DNA of 64,000 nt from an uncultured Prevotella sp. (GCA_944320355.1 CALUHC010000038.1:62001-126000), one strand, 5' to 3'; counted from the stretch's first letter, positions 41,303 to 50,350 are shown. Notes: generated by a model not told the origin, from the sequence alone. Program-made: numbers and translations.

Positions 41303-41403
41303 GCTCGGCTCGTTCCGCTTTGCGAAACGGGCCGTTTCATTGTGCGAAACGTGCCGTTTTGCGGCCTGAAACGTGCCGTTTTAGACTCCAAAACGGCACG
41401 TTT
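41303..41403. repeat. 22-bp palindrome array 5 (four clear units, one worn)
   Basis: Cores at 41325, 41347, 41369 and 41391: AAACGGGCCGTTT, AAACGTGCCGTTT (twice), AAACGGCACGTTT. A worn fifth unit lies one period to the left at 41303 (GCTCGGCTCGTTC). Confidence 0.9.
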
Positions 41404-41626
41404 TGTAAATCGTTGATTGCCAGATGGTTAGTGTTTAGTCCATATATGCTCTCTTTAGGTGGTTTTTCCGCCATTCCATTTTTGTCTTTCCTTGTTTATT
41501 TGTTAGCCTTTGTGCTTGGCCTACAGAGTGGAAGTCATGGAGCTTTCTGTGCCCTGTTCGGCAGAGGTTTCGTAGTTGTTGCCATGCTAAATTTGTTTAA
41601 TTATTGTTTATTTTACACGTTGTCGG

Positions 41627-41657
41627 TTGCTTGTCTGAACCATTTTGTTTACTTTTG
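41627..41657 (+). promoter_or_regulatory. Promoter of the activase-type gene
   Basis: TTG (41627-41629), 20-bp spacer, TACTTTTG (41650-41657). Confidence 0.7.
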
Positions 41658-41701
41658 TGTCTGACAATAGTGTCAAAAACAAGACATACCATATTGAAAT
41701 T

Positions 41702-44700
41702 ATGATGAGAGTGGGCATAGACATTGGCTCCACGACAGCCAAGATAGTGGCTTTGGACGAGAAAGGAGAGGCGCTCTTCTCGGCCTACGAGCGGCATAAC
41801 GCCAAGGCTCGTGATGTGCTTCTGTCGTTCTTGCAGGAGCTTGCCGGGCGTTATGGCAACCCTTCCGTCTCGCTGAGCATTACCGGTTCGGTGGGCATGG
41901 GCGTGTCAGAGCGTTGTTCGTTGCCTTTTGTTCAGGAAGTCGTTGCGGCCATGAGGGCTGTGCGCGAGAGTCATCCTGAGGTGCGTTCCATGATAGACAT
42001 AGGCGGCGAGGATGCCAAGATAGTGTTCGTGAAGGACGGCAAGGCCACAGACTTGCGCATGAACAGCAACTGCGCGGGCGGCACAGGTGCCTTCATTGAC
42101 CAGATGGCGATACTCCTCGGGGTGGAGACGGCGGAGCTGAACACGCTGGCCGACTCTGCCCACAACGTTTATACGATAGCCTCGCGATGCGGAGTGTTCA
42201 GCAAGACGGACATACAGAACCTCATCGCCAAGAACGTGCCGAAGGAAGACATCGCCGCGTCGGTGTTCCACGCCGTGGCTGTGCAGGTGGTGGTCACGCT
42301 GGCCCATGGGTGCGACATAGAGGCTCCCGTGCTCTTCTGCGGCGGTCCGCTCACATTTCTGCCTGCCTTGCGGCGCGCTTTCACAGACTATCTCAAGTTG
42401 AGTGATGCCGATGTCGTGGTGCCGGAAAACAGTCATTTGATGCCTGCCATGGGGGCGGCCTTGTCAGCAGACGCGGCGCAGGTGGTGCCGTTGTCCACGC
42501 TTATGCAGATTGTCAAAGAGCGGCTCGCGGGCGGAAGCGTCATGGCCGGCGGACTTGAACCCATCTTCACCGACGATGCTGACTATGCCCGTTGGAAGTC
42601 GCGCATGGCCACCCACGAGACCGTAGAGGCGCCTCTGCGCCCCGGGCGCGAGGAAGTGGCCATCGGTATAGACTCTGGCTCAACAACGACAAAGATTGTT
42701 GCGCTCAACAAGAAGGGCGAGCTTGTGTTCGACTATTATCATAACAACGACGGAAATCCCATACTCACCGCCCGCAAGGGGCTGGAGCAGCTGGCAGACA
42801 AGGCCGCCAAGACAGGTTCGGACATCGTTGTCACGGGCAGTTGCTCCACTGGTTACGGCGAGGATTTGCTCAAGGCGTCGTTCCGTCTCGACCATGGCAT
42901 CATTGAGACCATGGCGCACTATATGGCTGCCCGCCACATCGCGGACAAGGCTTCGTTCATACTCGACATCGGCGGGCAGGACATGAAAGCCATATTCGTG
43001 ACAGACGGGGTCATCAACCGCATGGAGATAAACGAGGCCTGTTCCTCAGGCTGCGGCTCGTTCATAGAGACATTCGCCAAGTCGCTGGGCTGCAGCGTGG
43101 CCGACTTTGCCGCCGCTGCCTGCCAAGCTGCCTCGCCCTACGACCTCGGCACGCGCTGCACGGTGTTCATGAACTCGAAGGTGAAGCAGGCTTTGCGCGA
43201 AGGAGCCACGATGGGCGACATCGCCGCGGGGCTGTCATACTCCGTTGTGAAGAACTGTCTGTATAAGGTGTTGCGGCTGAAAGGCCCTGACGAGCTGGGC
43301 GACCACGTCGTGGTGCAGGGCGGAACGATGCGCAACGACTCTGTGGTGAGGGCTTTCGAGAAGCTGACCGGCAAGGAGGTGTTCCGCAGCAGCCGCCCCG
43401 AGCTGATGGGAGCCATAGGCTGCGCGCTCTACGCGCGGCAGCACGCTTCGGACGGTGTGCCGCTGGCCGACCTCCTGGGCTATTCCGATTACACCACGCG
43501 CCGCCACCAATGCCACGGCTGCGAGAACGGTTGCCTCATCACGACATACACCTTTGGCAATGGCAACCGCTACCACTCGGGCAACAGATGCGAGAAAGTA
43601 TTCACCAACATGGGCGGAAAGGTGGAGCCGGGGGTGAACGCCTACACCCACAAGCTGGCCCGGCTGTTCGACCGCGATGTGCCAGTGGCAGCTCCAGTGG
43701 CCACCATCGGCATTCCGCGCAGCCTCAATATGTATGAGGAATACCCATTCTGGCACACGCTCTTCACCCGTTGCGGTCTGAGGGTTGTGCTGTCAGACCC
43801 ATCAAAATTCACAGACTATGAGCGCAGCGCAAAGCTCGTCATGTCAGACAATATATGTTTTCCCGCCAAGTTGGCGCACAGCCACATCCGCAATCTGGCC
43901 GACAAGGGCGTGGACAGGATATTCATGCCCTTTGTCGTTTTCGAGAAATTGGAGGGCGGGCAGAACAGTTACAACTGCCCGGTGGTCACCGGCTATGCCG
44001 AGGTTGTGAAGAGCGTGCAGGGTGGCATCGTGCCTATCGACTCGCCGGCCATTACGTTCAAGGACAAGAAAATGCTCTTCCGGCAGTGCGCCGACTATCT
44101 TGCCGGGCTCGGCATCGGGCGCGGTGTCGTGTCGAAAGCCTTTGCTGAGGCCGTGGCGGAGTTCGAGGCGTATGGCCGCGAGCTTATGGACTACAACCGC
44201 CGGGTGCTCAGCGATAACGGCGGTCGCCGCCTCGTGGTGCTCCTCGCGGGCCGTCCTTATCACTCAGACCCGCTCATACAGCACAAACTGTCGGACATGA
44301 TAGCCTCGATGGGAGCCGACGTGGTGACGGAAGACATCGTGAGATGCGACGAGACAACCGTCGAAGACGTGAACTTTGTGTCGCAGTGGGCCTACACGAA
44401 CCGCATACTCAAGGCCGCCGACTGGGCCGGGCGTCAGGGCGCTAACGTGCAGTTCATGCAGATGACTTCGTTCGGTTGTGGTCCGGATGCTTTCCTCACG
44501 GACGAGATCCGCAGCCTGCTCAAACGTCATGGGAAGACGCTCACTCTGCTAAAAATAGACGATGTGAGTAACATTGGCTCCATTCGGCTGCGCGTTCGCT
44601 CGGTAATAGAGAGTCTTAAGTTCTCCGCCCGGCGTGGCGATGGGGGCCGGACGGAACCGCTGTTGCGCACCCCCGTGTTCAGGAAAGTGGACAGGCGGCG

Positions 44701-45898
44701 GAAAATTATCGCACCGTTCTTCACCCCGTTCATATCTCCGCTCGTTCCGGCCATAATGAAGTTGGCTGGTTATGATGTGGAGAACCTGCCCGAGAGCGAC
44801 GGCCTTTCGGCCGACTTCGGGTTGAAGTATGCCAACAACGAGATATGCTATCCGGCCACGCTCATAGTGGGCGACATAGTGAAAGCCTTCAAGTCGGGCC
44901 GCTACGACCCGCGCGACACAGCGGTGATTATGACCCAGACGGGTGGGCAGTGCCGTGCTTCAAACTATATTTCGCTCATAAAGAGGGCACTGACCGAGGC
45001 CGGTTATGCTGATGTGCCTGTCATATCGCTGTCCACCGGCTCTGGCTTGCGCAACGAGCAGCCCGGTTTCAACATGAACTGGATGCGCATCATACGCATC
45101 GTGCTGGCCGCATTGCTTTACAGCGACAGCATAGCCAAGTTCTACTATGCCTCTGTGGTGAGGGAGAAGGAAAAGGGATTGGCCGCCCGCCTGCGCGATT
45201 TCTACTTGAGCGAAGCCGCGAAAGCCATTGCACGCAACAATCCGAAAGAACTTATGGATATGCTTTCCCGTGCCGCTATCGACTTCGATGGCATCGTGAC
45301 GGAGCGCAGGGCGGCCCGCGTCGGAGTCGTTGGCGAGATATTCCTTAAGTTCAATCCCTTTGCCCAGAAGGACATAACCAACTGGCTTTCGGGGCAGGGC
45401 ATAGAGGTTGTGCCGCCGTTGCTCACCGACTTCTTCATGCAGGCGTTCGTCAACAGCCGTGTAAACAAGGCTCACGGACTGGAGCGCACCCACGTGCCGG
45501 GCGTGTTCATGAAGTGGGCTTACGGCAAGGTGTGGAAGCAGATAGAGCGTGTCAACGCCATAGGCAGCCGCTTCAGGTACTTCACTCCCTTCTCCGACAT
45601 CTTCGCCGAGGCCGAAGAGGCGAAGGAGGTCGTGTCGCTTTGCGCCCAGTTTGGCGAGGGATGGCTGCTTCCCGGCGAGATTCTCTCGATGGCGCGGCAG
45701 GGAGTCACCCACGTGGTCTGCCTCCAGCCGTTCGGTTGCATAGCCAACCACATAGTGTCGAAGGGCATCGAGAAACGCATAAAGGCGCTCTATCCCGACC
45801 TCAACATCCTCTCGCTCGACTTTGACAGCGGCGTTAGCGATGTTAATGTGCGCAACAGAATACTGTTGTTTGTCGATAATCTTGAAGAATGTGTGTAG
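41702..45898 (+). CDS. Giant acyl-CoA dehydratase activase / HgdB-like fusion protein
   Basis: 1398 residues. Two tandem BadF/BcrA-type ASKHA ATPase domains (about 3-260, VGIDIGSTTAKIVALDEKG; about 319-570, VAIGIDSGSTTTKIVALNKK). Each keeps the two Cys of 2-hydroxyacyl-CoA dehydratase activases: NSNCAGGTGAF with ASRCGVF, and NEACSSGCGSF with GTRCTVF. Then a Cys-rich link (CHGCENGCLITT), a DUF2229 domain from about 665 (IGIPRSLNMYEEYPFWHTLF), and a C-terminal dehydratase-subunit-like region from about 1045 (NNEICYPATLIVGDIV, MTQTGGQCRASNY). Activases use ATP to drive electron transfer into the dehydratase. The substrate is unknown; such fusions occur widely in anaerobes. Confidence 0.9.
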   Translation: MMRVGIDIGSTTAKIVALDEKGEALFSAYERHNAKARDVLLSFLQELAGRYGNPSVSLSITGSVGMGVSERCSLPFVQEVVAAMRAVRESHPEVRSMIDIGGEDAKIVFVKDGKATDLRMNSNCAGGTGAFIDQMAILLGVETAELNTLADSAHNVYTIASRCGVFSKTDIQNLIAKNVPKEDIAASVFHAVAVQVVVTLAHGCDIEAPVLFCGGPLTFLPALRRAFTDYLKLSDADVVVPENSHLMPAMGAALSADAAQVVPLSTLMQIVKERLAGGSVMAGGLEPIFTDDADYARWKSRMATHETVEAPLRPGREEVAIGIDSGSTTTKIVALNKKGELVFDYYHNNDGNPILTARKGLEQLADKAAKTGSDIVVTGSCSTGYGEDLLKASFRLDHGIIETMAHYMAARHIADKASFILDIGGQDMKAIFVTDGVINRMEINEACSSGCGSFIETFAKSLGCSVADFAAAACQAASPYDLGTRCTVFMNSKVKQALREGATMGDIAAGLSYSVVKNCLYKVLRLKGPDELGDHVVVQGGTMRNDSVVRAFEKLTGKEVFRSSRPELMGAIGCALYARQHASDGVPLADLLGYSDYTTRRHQCHGCENGCLITTYTFGNGNRYHSGNRCEKVFTNMGGKVEPGVNAYTHKLARLFDRDVPVAAPVATIGIPRSLNMYEEYPFWHTLFTRCGLRVVLSDPSKFTDYERSAKLVMSDNICFPAKLAHSHIRNLADKGVDRIFMPFVVFEKLEGGQNSYNCPVVTGYAEVVKSVQGGIVPIDSPAITFKDKKMLFRQCADYLAGLGIGRGVVSKAFAEAVAEFEAYGRELMDYNRRVLSDNGGRRLVVLLAGRPYHSDPLIQHKLSDMIASMGADVVTEDIVRCDETTVEDVNFVSQWAYTNRILKAADWAGRQGANVQFMQMTSFGCGPDAFLTDEIRSLLKRHGKTLTLLKIDDVSNIGSIRLRVRSVIESLKFSARRGDGGRTEPLLRTPVFRKVDRRRKIIAPFFTPFISPLVPAIMKLAGYDVENLPESDGLSADFGLKYANNEICYPATLIVGDIVKAFKSGRYDPRDTAVIMTQTGGQCRASNYISLIKRALTEAGYADVPVISLSTGSGLRNEQPGFNMNWMRIIRIVLAALLYSDSIAKFYYASVVREKEKGLAARLRDFYLSEAAKAIARNNPKELMDMLSRAAIDFDGIVTERRAARVGVVGEIFLKFNPFAQKDITNWLSGQGIEVVPPLLTDFFMQAFVNSRVNKAHGLERTHVPGVFMKWAYGKVWKQIERVNAIGSRFRYFTPFSDIFAEAEEAKEVVSLCAQFGEGWLLPGEILSMARQGVTHVVCLQPFGCIANHIVSKGIEKRIKALYPDLNILSLDFDSGVSDVNVRNRILLFVDNLEECV

Positions 45899-45902
45899 GC
45901 CA

Positions 45903-46526
45903 ATGAGCATGGAGAGACAAACAATCAGCGACACAGAGGCGCGCATAATAGACGCCGCCCGCGAACTGTTCGTGGAGCAAGGTTTTGCTGCCACAAGCAT
46001 GAGCGAGATAGCCGCGAAGGCAGGCATCAACCGTCCGGCGCTGCATTATTATTTCCGTACCAAGGAGAGAATGTTCCGGGCGGTGTTCGGGGGCATAGTG
46101 GATGCTATAGTGCCGCGCGTGCAAGGCATCATCCTGCAGCGCGACTTGCCGCCCGAGGAGCGCGTGGGCAGGGTGGTGGACGTGTATTATGATGTGTTGA
46201 CAGACAATCCGAGCCTGCCCATTTTTATGATGCACGAGATGAACCGCGACTTCGGCAATGTGGCAAGGACGATGGGTGAGCTGCACATCGTGCAGTATTT
46301 CGACACCATAAAACGTGGCCTGCTTGATGAGATGGAGCGCGGGTTGCTGCGCCAGGTGCCGCTGCGCTATGTGTTCATGACATTCTATTCGATGGTGATA
46401 ATGCCCTTTGTGGCCAAGAACCTGTGCTGTGCCGTGTTGCTCTATGAGGGGGAGTCGTTCGAGGAATTGCTTGCAAAGTGGAAACCCCACATAGTTACCA
46501 CCCTTGTGGGAATGCTTAAGGCCTGA
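45903..46526 (+). CDS. TetR/AcrR-family transcriptional regulator
   Basis: 207 residues. N-terminal HTH: TEARIIDAARELFVEQGFAA, TSMSEIAAKAGINRPALHYY, FRTKERMFRAVF, a near-canonical TetR DNA-binding domain. The C-terminal ligand and dimerisation domain (about 60-207) is Leu/Met-rich and not assigned. ATG 45903 lies 4 bp after the stop of the giant activase gene, so it is co-transcribed and may control that operon. No obvious palindromic operator was picked out near the 41.6-kb promoter. Confidence 0.92.
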   Translation: MSMERQTISDTEARIIDAARELFVEQGFAATSMSEIAAKAGINRPALHYYFRTKERMFRAVFGGIVDAIVPRVQGIILQRDLPPEERVGRVVDVYYDVLTDNPSLPIFMMHEMNRDFGNVARTMGELHIVQYFDTIKRGLLDEMERGLLRQVPLRYVFMTFYSMVIMPFVAKNLCCAVLLYEGESFEELLAKWKPHIVTTLVGMLKA

Positions 46527-46600
46527 GCCTGTGGCTTGTCATTGCGGTCCTGGCAGTTGACGGTCGAGGTGTGCCGGTGGCCATTTTGATGCCCTGACGC

Positions 46601-46631
46601 TTGCCCGTTCCACTTTTTATTGTTACATTTG
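46601..46631 (+). promoter_or_regulatory. Promoter of the HIT gene
   Basis: TTG (46601-46603), 20-bp spacer, TACATTTG (46624-46631). Confidence 0.65.
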
Positions 46632-46672
46632 CAAGAGCTAAAGCAAACTAATCGATAAACAAGACAAAGACT

Positions 46673-47098
46673 ATGAAGAGTGATCCAAAGGAGTGTCTCT
46701 ATTGCCAGAGCAACGAGACGCTGCACAACCTGATGATTGAGGTGGCGGAACTGAGTGTTTCGCGGGTGTTCATTTTCAAGGAACAGACATACCGTGGCCG
46801 TTGCCTCGTGGCCTACAAGGACCATGTTGACGACCTCAACCTGCTGAGCGATGACGACCGCAACGCTTTCATGAGCGACGTGGCCCGCGTCACCCGCGCC
46901 ATGCAGAAGGTGTTCAACCCCGACAAGATAAACTATGGCGCATACGCTGACACGCTCCAGCATCTCCACTTCCACCTCGTTCCGAAATACATCGGCGGCC
47001 CCGACTTCGGTGGAGTGTTCCGCATGAATCCGCAGGAGGTGTATCTCTCCGATGGCGAATATGCCGCCATGGCAGAGGCTCTGCGCAATGAACTGTGA
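46673..47098 (+). CDS. HIT-family nucleotide hydrolase/transferase
   Basis: 141 residues with the histidine triad HLHFHLVP near residue 100, the active site of this superfamily of nucleotide hydrolases and transferases. A CxxC pair at the N-terminus (ECLYCQSN) fits the zinc-binding subset. The exact substrate (AMP-lysine-like, diadenosine polyphosphate or other) is not decided. Its own promoter lies upstream; a large inverted repeat begins 12 bp after the stop and may end transcription. Confidence 0.9.
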   Translation: MKSDPKECLYCQSNETLHNLMIEVAELSVSRVFIFKEQTYRGRCLVAYKDHVDDLNLLSDDDRNAFMSDVARVTRAMQKVFNPDKINYGAYADTLQHLHFHLVPKYIGGPDFGGVFRMNPQEVYLSDGEYAAMAEALRNEL

Positions 47099-47109
47099 GC
47101 GGGAGAAAG

Positions 47110-47256
47110 TTAAAAGTTAAAAAATTAAAGGTTAAAAAGGCTGCGCGGCGGTAGAGCCATAGGCTCGGTAGGCGGGAGACAGAATGCAGGAGTGCAGACG
47201 TTAGCCCGTCAATAACCGCCGCGCAGCCTTTTTAACCTTTAATTTTTAACTTTTAA
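47110..47256. repeat. Large inverted repeat (arms 43 and 42 bp)
   Basis: Left arm 47110-47152 and right arm 47215-47256 are reverse complements apart from one base missing from an A/T run. Each arm has a (A)TTAAAAG/GGTTAAAAAGG part and a GC part (CTGCGCGGCGG). The 62-nt loop contains the small palindrome GAGCCATAGGCTC. It lies between convergent genes and could act as a bidirectional terminator. Confidence 0.8.
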
Positions 47257-47264
47257 TCTGCCTC

Positions 47265-47301
47265 GCGCAGCCTTTTTAGCCTTTAATTTTTTAACTTTTA
47301 A
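47265..47301. repeat. Third arm copy, overlapping the beta-lactamase gene end
   Basis: About 37 bp repeat the right arm of the inverted repeat in direct orientation (GCGCAGCCTTTTTAGCC followed by the A/T part). The stop codon (47291-47293) and the last codons of the beta-lactamase gene lie inside it. Confidence 0.75.
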
Positions 47302-48187
47302 CGGTTATCGTTTCCGCCAGAATCTCGCGCGTTATCTCGGCTATAGTGGCCGCGTTCTCAGCATCGCTCTCGGCCGAGTCCATTATGAACACCGCGATGT
47401 AGCAGCGGCCTTCGGGCAGCATGATTACTCCCGCGTCGTTGTCTGCTGTCTTTATGCCGCCGGTGCGGTCAGAACTTCCCGTCTTGTGTGCCACGGGGAT
47501 GCCTTCTGACACCCCGCCGCGAATTTTGTCCTGTCCTGTCATGGTGGACAGCATGATGTCACGCAGCGGGCTGAACATCTTGTCGTTTGTCTCGAATGCC
47601 TTTTTCAGCACATCGATTGTTGACGACGGAGTGCTCCAGTTGTTGCGGCACGATGCCGGGTCGGCGTGCATCGATGCCTCTGTTTCTGTCAGGCTGAAGC
47701 CGCTCACGCCGAGCGAGCGGATGTACATATCCACGTAGTCTATGCCTCCGGCTATGTCGATGAGAATGTCGCAGGCGTTGTTGTCGCTCTCGGCCACGCT
47801 ATATCTCATCAGTTCCCTTATTGTGATGTCGGTGCCACGGCCGCCCAGCTTGTCGCGCAGTGGGCTGTAAGTGGCGGGCAGCAGCCGCTCGGCCGGCACG
47901 TGCACCACCGAGTCTATGCTCCTGCCGTCCATTTCGAGGCGGGCTATCACGGTCATGGCCACGTGGACTTTGAAGACGCTCATTAGGGGGAAGCGCACAG
48001 AGTCGTTGCGGCTGTAGCTGAAGTCGCCGCACTCTGCGGCCACGCCCACGGTCATCTTGCGGCCCGCCAGCAGTGAGTCTATGCGACCTTCAAGCCCCAT
48101 GGCGCTTGCCGTAGAGCATATCAATGCTGCCAGGGCGGGCAGCAGTGTGCGCAGCCATGCGCCACGTTTAGTTGCGTTATGTTTCAT
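47291..48187 (-). CDS. Class A beta-lactamase, CfxA/CblA-like
   Basis: 298 residues with a signal peptide (about 1-30). Catalytic motifs of class A enzymes: Ser70-x-x-Lys73 in PLMSVFKVH, Ser134-Asp-Asn in AESDNNACD, Glu in SLTETEASMHAD (counterpart of Glu166), and Lys235-Thr-Gly in AHKTGSSD. The wording of these motifs is closest to the Bacteroidales subclass A2 enzymes (CfxA, CblA, CepA), which hydrolyse cephalosporins in the periplasm. It is clearly not CfxA itself. No transposon genes adjoin it, so it looks resident. Resistance cannot be judged from sequence alone. Confidence 0.9.
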   Translation of the reverse strand: MKHNATKRGAWLRTLLPALAALICSTASAMGLEGRIDSLLAGRKMTVGVAAECGDFSYSRNDSVRFPLMSVFKVHVAMTVIARLEMDGRSIDSVVHVPAERLLPATYSPLRDKLGGRGTDITIRELMRYSVAESDNNACDILIDIAGGIDYVDMYIRSLGVSGFSLTETEASMHADPASCRNNWSTPSSTIDVLKKAFETNDKMFSPLRDIMLSTMTGQDKIRGGVSEGIPVAHKTGSSDRTGGIKTADNDAGVIMLPEGRCYIAVFIMDSAESDAENAATIAEITREILAETITVKS

Positions 48188-48230
48188 CTGTCAGAGAGGT
48201 TTGTTGCAGTTTGTCAGAACTTATCGGGCG

Positions 48231-48260
48231 TAAAATTACTAAATATTCCTGTCATACCAA
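48231..48260 (-). promoter_or_regulatory. Promoter of the beta-lactamase gene
   Basis: Minus strand: TTG (48260-48258), 19-bp spacer, TAATTTTA (48238-48231), one mismatch from TAnnTTTG. Confidence 0.5.
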
Positions 48261-48418
48261 CCGTGCGGCAGGCTTATTTGCCGTCGGGTCGAAAAGTTTT
48301 CTACAGATATGGCAGACTTCTTGTGCGTGGTTGGACATCCCGTTGTAAGACCCCAAAAATGCCCTTGCCGACTGTATCGGGGCAGGCAGTGCAACAATCT
48401 GATACTCAATGTGTTGCA

Positions 48419-48497
48419 AAGCGGGCCGTTTCGCATTGCAAAACGACCCGTTTTAGGCGATGAGACGTGCCGTTTGTGAACCCAAAACGGCACGTTT
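48419..48497. repeat. 22-bp palindrome array 6 (four units)
   Basis: Cores at 48419, 48441, 48463 and 48485: AAGCGGGCCGTTT, AAACGACCCGTTT, AGACGTGCCGTTT, AAACGGCACGTTT. Confidence 0.88.
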
Positions 48498-48585
48498 CGC
48501 AAATCAATACTATATGCCTCTCGCGACGACCCGCTCCAAGCGCGATGGTTTTCACCATCTGATGCCGGTGCCGGACGGGTGCGCG

Positions 48586-49659
48586 TCACTTCAGATATTG
48601 GCGGTAGAAGCTCTCTATGCTGTCGAAGGGAATCTTCTCCATGTTGTCATACAGGTCTGTATGGCTGGCATCCGGCACAATGAGCAGCTGCTTGTTGTCG
48701 CCGCTCAGCTTCTTGTACGTGTCCTCGCTGAAGTAGCGTGAGTGGGCTTTCTCGCCGTGTACGAGCAGCACTGCGCTGCCTATCTCGCCTGCATACGACA
48801 GGAGCGGCATGTTGAGGAACGACAGGCTCGATGTCTTGTTCCAGCCTTCGTTCGAGTTGAGCGACCGCTTGTGGTATCCGCGCTCGGTCTTGTAGTAGGC
48901 GTGGTAGTCCTTTACGAACTGCGGTGCGTCGGCTGGCAGCGGGTCGACCACACCCCCAGCCGGTGCGTATGTGCCGTTGCGGTAGTCCTCGGTGCGCTGC
49001 GCGTTGAGCTGGCGGCGCAGCTCCGTGCGTGCCTCGGCGTTGTCGGCGGCGTCAAAGTAGCCGTTGGCCGTGACGCGGCTCATGTCGTACATGGTGGCTG
49101 CCACGGTGGCTTTGATGCGCGTGTCTATGGCGGCGGCGTTGACGGCCATGCCTCCCCAGCCGCAGATGCCGAGTATGCCGATGCGCTCCGGGTCAACATC
49201 GGGGCGTGTTGAGAGGTAATCGACGGCGGCGCAGAAGTCCTCCGTGTTGATGTCGGGCGAGGCCACATAGCGCGGCTGGCCACCGCTCTCGCCGGTGAAC
49301 GACGGGTCGAAGGCTATGGTCAGGAACCCGCGCTCGGCCAGCGTCTGTGCGTATAGGCCCGAGGCCTGCTCCTTCACCGCGCCGAACGGGCCGCATACGG
49401 CTATTGCCGGCAGCTTGCCCTCGGCATCTTTCGGCGTGTACAGGTCGGCGGCGAGGGTTATGCCGTAGCGGTTGTGGAACGTTATCTTGGTGTGGTTCAC
49501 GCGGTCACTCTGTGGGAAAACTTTGTCCCACTCTTCTGTCAAGTTCAGTTTCTCTTCCATAAGTCTGTTTGTTTTAAGTTCGTTTTGTTGCGCTGAGGCC
49601 GCCCCGCCGCACGCCATGGCGAGCAGCACGGCCATCAGTGTGGTTGTTGTCTTTTGCAT
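48586..49659 (-). CDS. Alpha/beta hydrolase with cysteine in the nucleophile elbow
   Basis: 357 residues: signal peptide (about 1-23, ending GAASAQ) and an alpha/beta-hydrolase fold. The nucleophile elbow reads GICGWGG, so Cys replaces the usual Ser, as in dienelactone-hydrolase-type enzymes. A histidine near the end (VPDASHTDLYDN) and the Asp/Glu region LLVHGEKAHSRYF complete the likely triad. The substrate is unknown. The start is ATG 49659 at the signal peptide; the frame is open upstream through the flavodoxin gene region but that is a shadow. It follows the flavodoxin gene by 35 bp. Confidence 0.8.
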   Translation of the reverse strand: MQKTTTTLMAVLLAMACGGAASAQQNELKTNRLMEEKLNLTEEWDKVFPQSDRVNHTKITFHNRYGITLAADLYTPKDAEGKLPAIAVCGPFGAVKEQASGLYAQTLAERGFLTIAFDPSFTGESGGQPRYVASPDINTEDFCAAVDYLSTRPDVDPERIGILGICGWGGMAVNAAAIDTRIKATVAATMYDMSRVTANGYFDAADNAEARTELRRQLNAQRTEDYRNGTYAPAGGVVDPLPADAPQFVKDYHAYYKTERGYHKRSLNSNEGWNKTSSLSFLNMPLLSYAGEIGSAVLLVHGEKAHSRYFSEDTYKKLSGDNKQLLIVPDASHTDLYDNMEKIPFDSIESFYRQYLK

Positions 49660-49694
49660 ATTGTTGTCCGTTTGGTTTCTTTCGGCGGCTGGTT

Positions 49695-50309
49695 TCAGCG
49701 TATGAAGTTTGTCATTATGTGCTGTTCTGCCTCGGGCAGTGGCTGTCCGCCGCCTCTCAGGTTCTTCAGCATCCACGCCATGTTGCGGCCCAGTGTGCGC
49801 ATGGTCTGCAGGCCCTCGGCATCCTGTTCGGCCTCGCCGGGTGTGCGTCCGTGCACGCTGTTCCAGTATTGCGAGCTGACCACTGGCATGTTTGTGATGG
49901 TGAAGTACTTGTTCAGGCGGTCGAACGTTGCGCTGGCTCCGCCCCTGCGGCACACGGCCACGGCTGCCGCCGGCTTGTATTGCAGGCAGCCGGAGGCGGA
50001 ATAGAACAGGCGGTCGAGCAGTGCGCACAGCGACCCGTTTGGTCCGGCGTAGTAAACCGGCGAGCCTACAATCAGCGCGTCGGCACTCTCGGCGGCCGCT
50101 CTCACCTTATTATATAGGGCATCTCCGAAGGCGCAGCGCCCCGTGGCGGCGCAGCTGTGGCACGCTATGCAGCCCTGCACGGCCTTTGCGCCGATGGAAA
50201 TAATTTCGCTCTGTATGCCGTTTTCCTCAAGTGCCTTTGCCACTTCGCGCAGGGCTATGTATGTGTTGCCCTTGGCGTGCGGGCTTCCGTTTATCATCAG
50301 AACTTTCAT
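49695..50309 (-). CDS. Flavodoxin-family NAD(P)H:FMN reductase-like protein
   Basis: 204 residues of the NADPH-dependent FMN reductase / multimeric flavodoxin group. FMN phosphate loop MKVLMINGSPHAKGNTYIAL at the N-terminus, a Cys cluster GCIACHSCAATGRC (about residues 46-60), and IVGSPVYYAGPNGSLCALLD. The Cys motif is usual in the 'iron-sulfur flavoprotein-like' branch found in anaerobes, though here no cluster need be bound. Co-directional with the alpha/beta hydrolase gene; an AraC regulator lies upstream. Confidence 0.88.
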   Translation of the reverse strand: MKVLMINGSPHAKGNTYIALREVAKALEENGIQSEIISIGAKAVQGCIACHSCAATGRCAFGDALYNKVRAAAESADALIVGSPVYYAGPNGSLCALLDRLFYSASGCLQYKPAAAVAVCRRGGASATFDRLNKYFTITNMPVVSSQYWNSVHGRTPGEAEQDAEGLQTMRTLGRNMAWMLKNLRGGGQPLPEAEQHIMTNFIR

Positions 50310-50350
50310 TTCAGTATGTCTTTTAGTTTGGTTATATTCTTTCAGTGTTG

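Larger units (their letters stand above)
41230..41701. other. 472-bp gene-free stretch
   Basis: Holds palindrome array 5 and the promoter of the large activase-type gene. The right flank of the array (41404-41434) matches the inverted left flank of array 7, so this copy lies in the opposite orientation. Confidence 0.6.
48188..48585. other. 398-bp gap upstream of the beta-lactamase gene
   Basis: Holds the beta-lactamase promoter (48231-48260) and palindrome array 6. The left flank of the array includes CTGATACTCAATGTGTTGCA, shared with array 7. Confidence 0.6.
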
